A stretch of 9,022 bases of DNA from Deltaproteobacteria bacterium (GTDB lineage: Bacteria > Desulfobacterota > Binatia > UBA9968). Below are positions 6,044 to 9,022 of the stretch, piece after piece. The notes beneath the pieces were generated by a model. It ran no database searches. It had not been told where the DNA came from and was given only the letters and a program-made list of their open reading frames with translations. Each line of letters opens with the position of its first letter. Position 1 is the stretch's first letter. The translations under genes were made by a program, and so were the position numbers. The DNA lies in assembly GCA_016844625.1 (NCBI GenBank), contig JAERMN010000095.1, positions 1 to 9,022 of the forward strand. Direction: 5' to 3'.

Positions 6044-7150
6044 CTAGTTGGCGGCGCCAAGAAGCTCATAGTAGTAAGCTTCATTCTTGAGCGCCATTTG
6101 TTCCAAGGTGAAGTGCTCGAGCACGCGCGCGCGTCCACGTTGCCCCATTGCGGCGGCCAACTCGGGCTGCTTGCCAATTTTTGCAATCGCGCCGGCCAAT
6201 GCCTCTGAATCGCGCGGCGGAACTAGAATACCGGTGACACCGTCGACAACCGACTCGGCCAAACCGCCGACCTTGGTCGCAATCACCGCTTTGCCAGCCG
6301 CCATCGCTTCGAGCGCCGCCACTCCCAAGCCTTCGAACAATGAGGGCATTACGAAAACGTCGAGGTCGGCTAGAAATACCGCTGCATCGGCAACAAAGCC
6401 GGAGAACTGTACGTCGTCCGTTAAACCGAGCCGAACCGCATCCTGTTCCAAAGATTGTCGTAGCGAACCGTCGCCGGCAATGCGCAGCTTGAAGTTCAAG
6501 CCTTGGCGTTTCAGTTTAGCTGCCGCCTCAAGCAAATAACGATGCCCCTTGCGTTCTTCGAGCACACCAACCGAACCGACGACGGGTGCGCCATCCAATT
6601 TTAGCGCCGCCGGCCGCGCCGCCGTGAATCGATGTGGCTCGATGCCGCTCACAATCACGTGAATTTTTTCAGCCGTGACACCCGCTGCCATCAACAAATC
6701 GGCGATGTTCTGAGAAATCGCCACGACACCGTCGACGCGCCGATTATAAAGACAGTGGGTATACCAATTATTCGATTCTGGATAATCCATCCGCCTTGTC
6801 ACTAGGTATCTAGGCCGTGATGGAAACCGCGGCAGCCAAAGCGACAGCGCGTGGGCCCGCTTGGTATGAAAGTGCACAATATCGTAATCACCGCTTCGGA
6901 TAAGCCGACGAAGCCCTGGAACACAGCGCAAATCGAGATCGTTACGAAGCACGATGGGGCGGCCGATAATCTCTACCTTCTGACACCGAGTAAACAGCAA
7001 CCCGTTGGGATGGGCCAAGAGTTCGTTTTGATGTCCTCGCGCCGCGAGCCAACTCATGAGCCCGAAAACCTGCGCCTCCCCTCCACCCCAGTTACGCTCA
7101 GGATCGATGTGTAAGATCTTGAGACGGCGGTTAGCGCCGCGGCCGGTCAA
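6044..7150 (-). CDS. Family 4 glycosyltransferase (GT-B fold), probable LPS/surface glycan assembly
   Basis: A predicted 368-residue cytoplasmic retaining glycosyltransferase. The N-terminal acceptor domain begins RLKILHIDPERNWGGGEAQV (9-28), a typical opening with a Gly-rich loop. The C-terminal donor domain starts near VVGSVGVLEERKGHRYLLEA and includes LRIAGDGSLR. It also has the EX7E motif, EGLGVAALE (Glu 273 and Glu 281), within SLFEGLGVAALEAMAAGKAV. I chose TTG at 7150-7148 as start because the frame becomes family-like only a few residues later. An AGGAG lies about 10 bases upstream, and no ATG or GTG is nearer; the ATGs further up lie deep inside the preceding gene. The result is a 20 bp overlap with the family 2 glycosyltransferase gene, implying coupling. 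The heptose kinase follows after 17 bp. Donor and acceptor cannot be read from sequence; a heptosyl- or hexosyltransferase of the core is plausible. Confidence 0.85.
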   Translation of the reverse strand: MTGRGANRRLKILHIDPERNWGGGEAQVFGLMSWLAARGHQNELLAHPNGLLFTRCQKVEIIGRPIVLRNDLDLRCVPGLRRLIRSGDYDIVHFHTKRAHALSLWLPRFPSRPRYLVTRRMDYPESNNWYTHCLYNRRVDGVVAISQNIADLLMAAGVTAEKIHVIVSGIEPHRFTAARPAALKLDGAPVVGSVGVLEERKGHRYLLEAAAKLKRQGLNFKLRIAGDGSLRQSLEQDAVRLGLTDDVQFSGFVADAAVFLADLDVFVMPSLFEGLGVAALEAMAAGKAVIATKVGGLAESVVDGVTGILVPPRDSEALAGAIAKIGKQPELAAAMGQRGRARVLEHFTLEQMALKNEAYYYELLGAAN

Positions 7151-7940
7151 TTTTCTTTTTCTCCTCGACTTCCAGTTCCCACAACTTAGCATACTTGAGA
7201 AAAACATAAACGGCGGCGGTGAGCGCGATGTAAAACCCGGCAAAGCCTTCCAAAAAACCGCGCTTGATAATGTAAGAGCGAAAAAATCGCACCGGCGGGC
7301 GCAACAGGGCATCGCTCAGGCGCCAACGGCAGCCTTCTTTCTTGAGTTCCTGAGACGAGATCGAAGTAAACCGGTTGATCCGCTGTATATGATCGTCGAT
7401 GTTACGGTAGGAATAATGTTCCAAGTGATGCTTCAGCCGGCGGACTTTGCCGTCGACGAGAATTTTCTCATGCGGATCGCTGCCGCCCCAGGTCGCGCGC
7501 ACACGGCGAAACAAGCGCACATCGTAATCCGGATACCAGCCACCACGCCACCACCAACGATGTAGGTAACGAACTAGCCGCGGCACCGAGTAACCGGCGT
7601 ACGCACCCTTGTCCCGCCTGAGCGCATCGCTAATTTCTTGCTGCAATTCCGTCGTGACGCGTTCATCGGAGTCGATCAGCAAAACCCAATCTTGGGTTGC
7701 TTGAGAATGCGCGTACGCCTTCTGATCGCGATAGCCGGCCCATTTGCGCTGAATAAAGCGCTCAGTATAACGACGGCAGATCTCCGGCGTTCGATCCGTG
7801 CTGAACGAATCGACCACGACGATCTCATCGCACCAACGAATACTTTCGAGACAGGCGCCGATCCGCTCTTCCTCGTTATAACAGACGACGATGGCGGAGA
7901 CCGTTACGGGTCGATCGAGCGGGTTTGACGGATGGATCAT
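7131..7940 (-). CDS. Family 2 glycosyltransferase, WaaE/LgtF-like
   Basis: 269 residues with a GT-A fold. The N-terminus VTVSAIVVCYNEEERIGACL (12-31), then EIVVVDSFSTDRT (39-51) and LLIDSDERV (87-95, DSD as the metal/nucleotide-binding DxD) define family 2. The segment RWWWRGGWYPDYDVRLFRR (128-146), PHE at 156-158 and a C-terminal hydrophobic stretch GFAGFYIALTAAVYVFLKYA (232-251) resemble the WaaE/LgtF group. That group adds glucose to core heptose on lipopolysaccharide at the inner membrane face. The hydrophobic stretch may anchor it to the membrane. It is the first gene of the six-gene minus-strand run. The ribosome binding site before the ATG is poor. The heptose kinase two genes on supports a role in core assembly. 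The exact sugar is inference. Confidence 0.88.
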   Translation of the reverse strand: MIHPSNPLDRPVTVSAIVVCYNEEERIGACLESIRWCDEIVVVDSFSTDRTPEICRRYTERFIQRKWAGYRDQKAYAHSQATQDWVLLIDSDERVTTELQQEISDALRRDKGAYAGYSVPRLVRYLHRWWWRGGWYPDYDVRLFRRVRATWGGSDPHEKILVDGKVRRLKHHLEHYSYRNIDDHIQRINRFTSISSQELKKEGCRWRLSDALLRPPVRFFRSYIIKRGFLEGFAGFYIALTAAVYVFLKYAKLWELEVEEKKKIDRPRR

Positions 7941-7971
7941 GGCAGGGAGTGACCGATGCCGAGCGCCTCAC

Positions 7972-8000
7972 TTCATAAGCGTTCGCGGCGATGCTATAAA
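7972..8000 (+). promoter_or_regulatory. Possible sigma-70 promoter for the methyltransferase gene
   Basis: TTCATA (7972-7977, 4 of 6 to consensus) and TATAAA (7995-8000, 5 of 6) are separated by 17 bases in the 78 bp between the divergent genes. The start of transcription would fall near 8007, just before the Shine-Dalgarno AAGGTGAT at 8008-8015, leaving a very short leader. It lies inside the alternative longer reading frame from 7956, so it would favour the start at 8019. I saw no comparable promoter for the minus-strand operon in this gap. Confidence 0.3.
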
Positions 8001-8018
8001 CGTAGACAAGGTGATGGC

Positions 8019-8762
8019 GTGAAAGAACTTGAGGATGTCTACAATCTGCCGGGTATGCTTACGCCGGCCGAGGTGGATTGTCTTTACTCGCTTGGGCAAT
8101 TTAATCAACGCGACGGTGTGATCGTCGAGATCGGCAGTTGGAAGGGTAAATCTACCGTCGCCTTGGGGCGCGGCGCGGCCAAAGTTCACCACGAAAAGAT
8201 TCACGCCATCGACCCGCACGAAATTCTACCCGAAGAGAAATACTTCGAAGATACCGAAGCGGAATTTTTAGCGAACATCAAACAGGCCGGCGTCGACAGT
8301 CAAGTTGTCCCGCTGATCATGACTTCGGAAGAAGCTGCACGGGGCTGGAATAAACCGATTCGCCTGCTCTGGATCGACGGCGATCACCGTTACGAATCGA
8401 CCAAGTTGGATTTTATCCTATGGGAACCGTTCTTGGTCGAAGGCGGCATCCTGGCGATGCACGACACCATTCGCAAACATGGACCGAAAAAAGTTTTATG
8501 GGAAAATGTGTTTCGCTCCGGACGGTTCCAGGAGATCGCCATCGTCGACAACATCACCGCCATGCGCAAGGTAAAGCAGGCGCCGCTCACGGCCCGCCTA
8601 CAAAACTACCTGACGCTGATGCTGCGCGCGCTTTACATCGCCGCGAGAAAGAGCGGCGTGCCCCGTTCGAAAACCGTCGGGCGCCAGCTGCTGCGCCGGC
8701 TAACGGCTCAGACCTGGTTACCTGCCGTTCTCTTGGTTTTTTCGAGCAGCATTGCACGGTAA
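8019..8762 (+). CDS. Class I SAM-dependent methyltransferase (Methyltransf_24-like)
   Basis: With a GTG start it has 247 residues. GTG 8019 is chosen because AAGGTGAT lies three bases upstream and the product then begins MKELEDVYNLPGMLTPAEVD, which resembles family N-termini. An ATG at 7956 would add 21 Arg/Lys/Ser-rich residues of no family character. Motif I is VIVEIGSWKGKSTVALG (34-50). AIDPHE (63-68) corresponds to the acidic strand-2 end, LLWIDGDHRYES (116-127) to the strand-4 region, and EGGILAMHDT (141-150) to a later core strand. Substrate unknown; the setting among glycosyltransferases suggests O-methylation of a surface sugar. It is the only plus-strand gene, divergent from the operon. 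Its last 18 codons overlap the 3' end of the convergent glycosyltransferase gene, and the tail after about residue 225 has no recognised motif, so it may have been acquired by read-through past a lost stop. Confidence 0.83.
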   Translation: MKELEDVYNLPGMLTPAEVDCLYSLGQFNQRDGVIVEIGSWKGKSTVALGRGAAKVHHEKIHAIDPHEILPEEKYFEDTEAEFLANIKQAGVDSQVVPLIMTSEEAARGWNKPIRLLWIDGDHRYESTKLDFILWEPFLVEGGILAMHDTIRKHGPKKVLWENVFRSGRFQEIAIVDNITAMRKVKQAPLTARLQNYLTLMLRALYIAARKSGVPRSKTVGRQLLRRLTAQTWLPAVLLVFSSSIAR

Positions 8763-9022
8763 TGAAAATAGCGCCCTTTGGCGCGATATTTTCTGCGCAC
8801 GTTGCCCATTAAAGAATACCAACCGAAGGTCCACACCGAGCGCATCAAGTTCGGGACAATGGAAAAATACGAGCTCCGCTTGTAAGCCAGCCGGCTAATG
8901 CCTTGAAGGGTGTGACGGCGGCGGAATTCTTCGTCGCAGAGCCGGCTCGGGTCCAGTTCGTTGTAGACCCCGGCTCGGCCCTCCCAGCCGATTCGCTTGC
9001 CGGCTTTGACGACCCGGCTGGC
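8708..9022 (-). CDS. Family 2 glycosyltransferase, C-terminal part only
   Basis: An open frame runs from the right edge to TGA at 8710-8708 and gives the last 104 residues of a protein. It contains KAGKRIGWEGRAGVYNELDP, then SRLCDEEFRRRHTLQGISRL. This fits the stretch following the donor domain in many GT-A family 2 enzymes, where R..KAGKR....P.A.VYH is followed by F.RR...QG.SRA. The remainder, with YFSIVPNLMRSVWTFGWYSL, is moderately hydrophobic and the end is basic (EKTKRTAGNQV). The N-terminal catalytic part, including any DxD, lies outside the window, so activity cannot be judged. It converges on the methyltransferase gene and overlaps it by 55 bp. It reads in the same direction as the six-gene run but is separated from it by the methyltransferase. 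It probably belongs to the same surface-glycan locus. Confidence 0.65.
   Translation of the reverse strand, partial: ASRVVKAGKRIGWEGRAGVYNELDPSRLCDEEFRRRHTLQGISRLAYKRSSYFSIVPNLMRSVWTFGWYSLMGNVRRKYRAKGRYFHYRAMLLEKTKRTAGNQV

Noticed and set aside
7151..7312. Extension of the family 4 glycosyltransferase to an upstream ATG
   Set aside because: It would overlap the upstream glycosyltransferase by about 180 bp, and the added residues (Cys/Phe/Ser-rich) look like out-of-frame translation; the TTG at 7150 fits better.
7956..8018. ATG at 7956 as start of the methyltransferase
   Set aside because: The extra 21 residues are not family-like and cover a possible promoter, whereas GTG 8019 has a good Shine-Dalgarno. 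The earlier start cannot be fully excluded.
8771..8784. GCGCC-CTTTG-GCGC hairpin as a terminator between the convergent genes
   Set aside because: It lies inside the glycosyltransferase coding sequence, the stem is short and no proper T-run follows, so a terminator call is not supported.

Overview
The window looks like a piece of a Gram-negative bacterial chromosome of fairly high GC. The Gram-negative call rests on an ADP-heptose pathway kinase and an LPS-core-type glycosyltransferase. The housekeeping block yicC-gmk-rel, the lone bifunctional Rel/SpoT enzyme and the style of the dispersed repeats suggest a deltaproteobacterium-like lineage (Desulfobacterota, Binatota or similar). That placement is inference, and no taxonomic marker gene is present.

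Layout. Positions 1-173 (minus) hold the first 57 codons of an exported PstS-type substrate-binding protein. Positions 174-1329 carry no convincing gene. The part from about 560 to 1302 is a mosaic of short palindromic and interspersed repeats, including a nested one at 1117-1251. Positions 1330-7940 (minus) are one tightly packed run of six genes, transcribed from right to left: WaaE/LgtF-like family 2 glycosyltransferase, family 4 glycosyltransferase (TTG start, 20 bp overlap), heptose-7-phosphate kinase, yicC, gmk and rel/spoT. Junctions are overlaps of 20, 4 and 4 bp or gaps of 17 and 19 bp, so a single transcript is likely. A SAM methyltransferase (8019-8762, plus) diverges from this run. 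It converges on, and overlaps by 55 bp, the 3' end of a second family 2 glycosyltransferase (8708-9022, minus) that runs off the window.

How the genes fit together. The right half is a lipopolysaccharide or cell-surface glycan locus: two or three glycosyltransferases, a heptose kinase and a possible sugar methyltransferase. It is fused to a nucleotide/stringent-response block: YicC for RNA turnover, Gmk making GDP from GMP, and Rel making and degrading (p)ppGpp. Gmk and Rel are linked biochemically because GDP/GTP are the substrates of Rel and (p)ppGpp inhibits Gmk in many bacteria. The genes remA (DUF370) and rpoZ, often found in this block in related bacteria, are absent here.

I found no CRISPR array, toxin-antitoxin pair, defence system, transposase, phage gene, tRNA or rRNA, and no clearly new biological system. 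The points most worth checking are the repeat mosaic downstream of rel, the convergent coding overlap, and the coupling of surface-glycan genes with rel.
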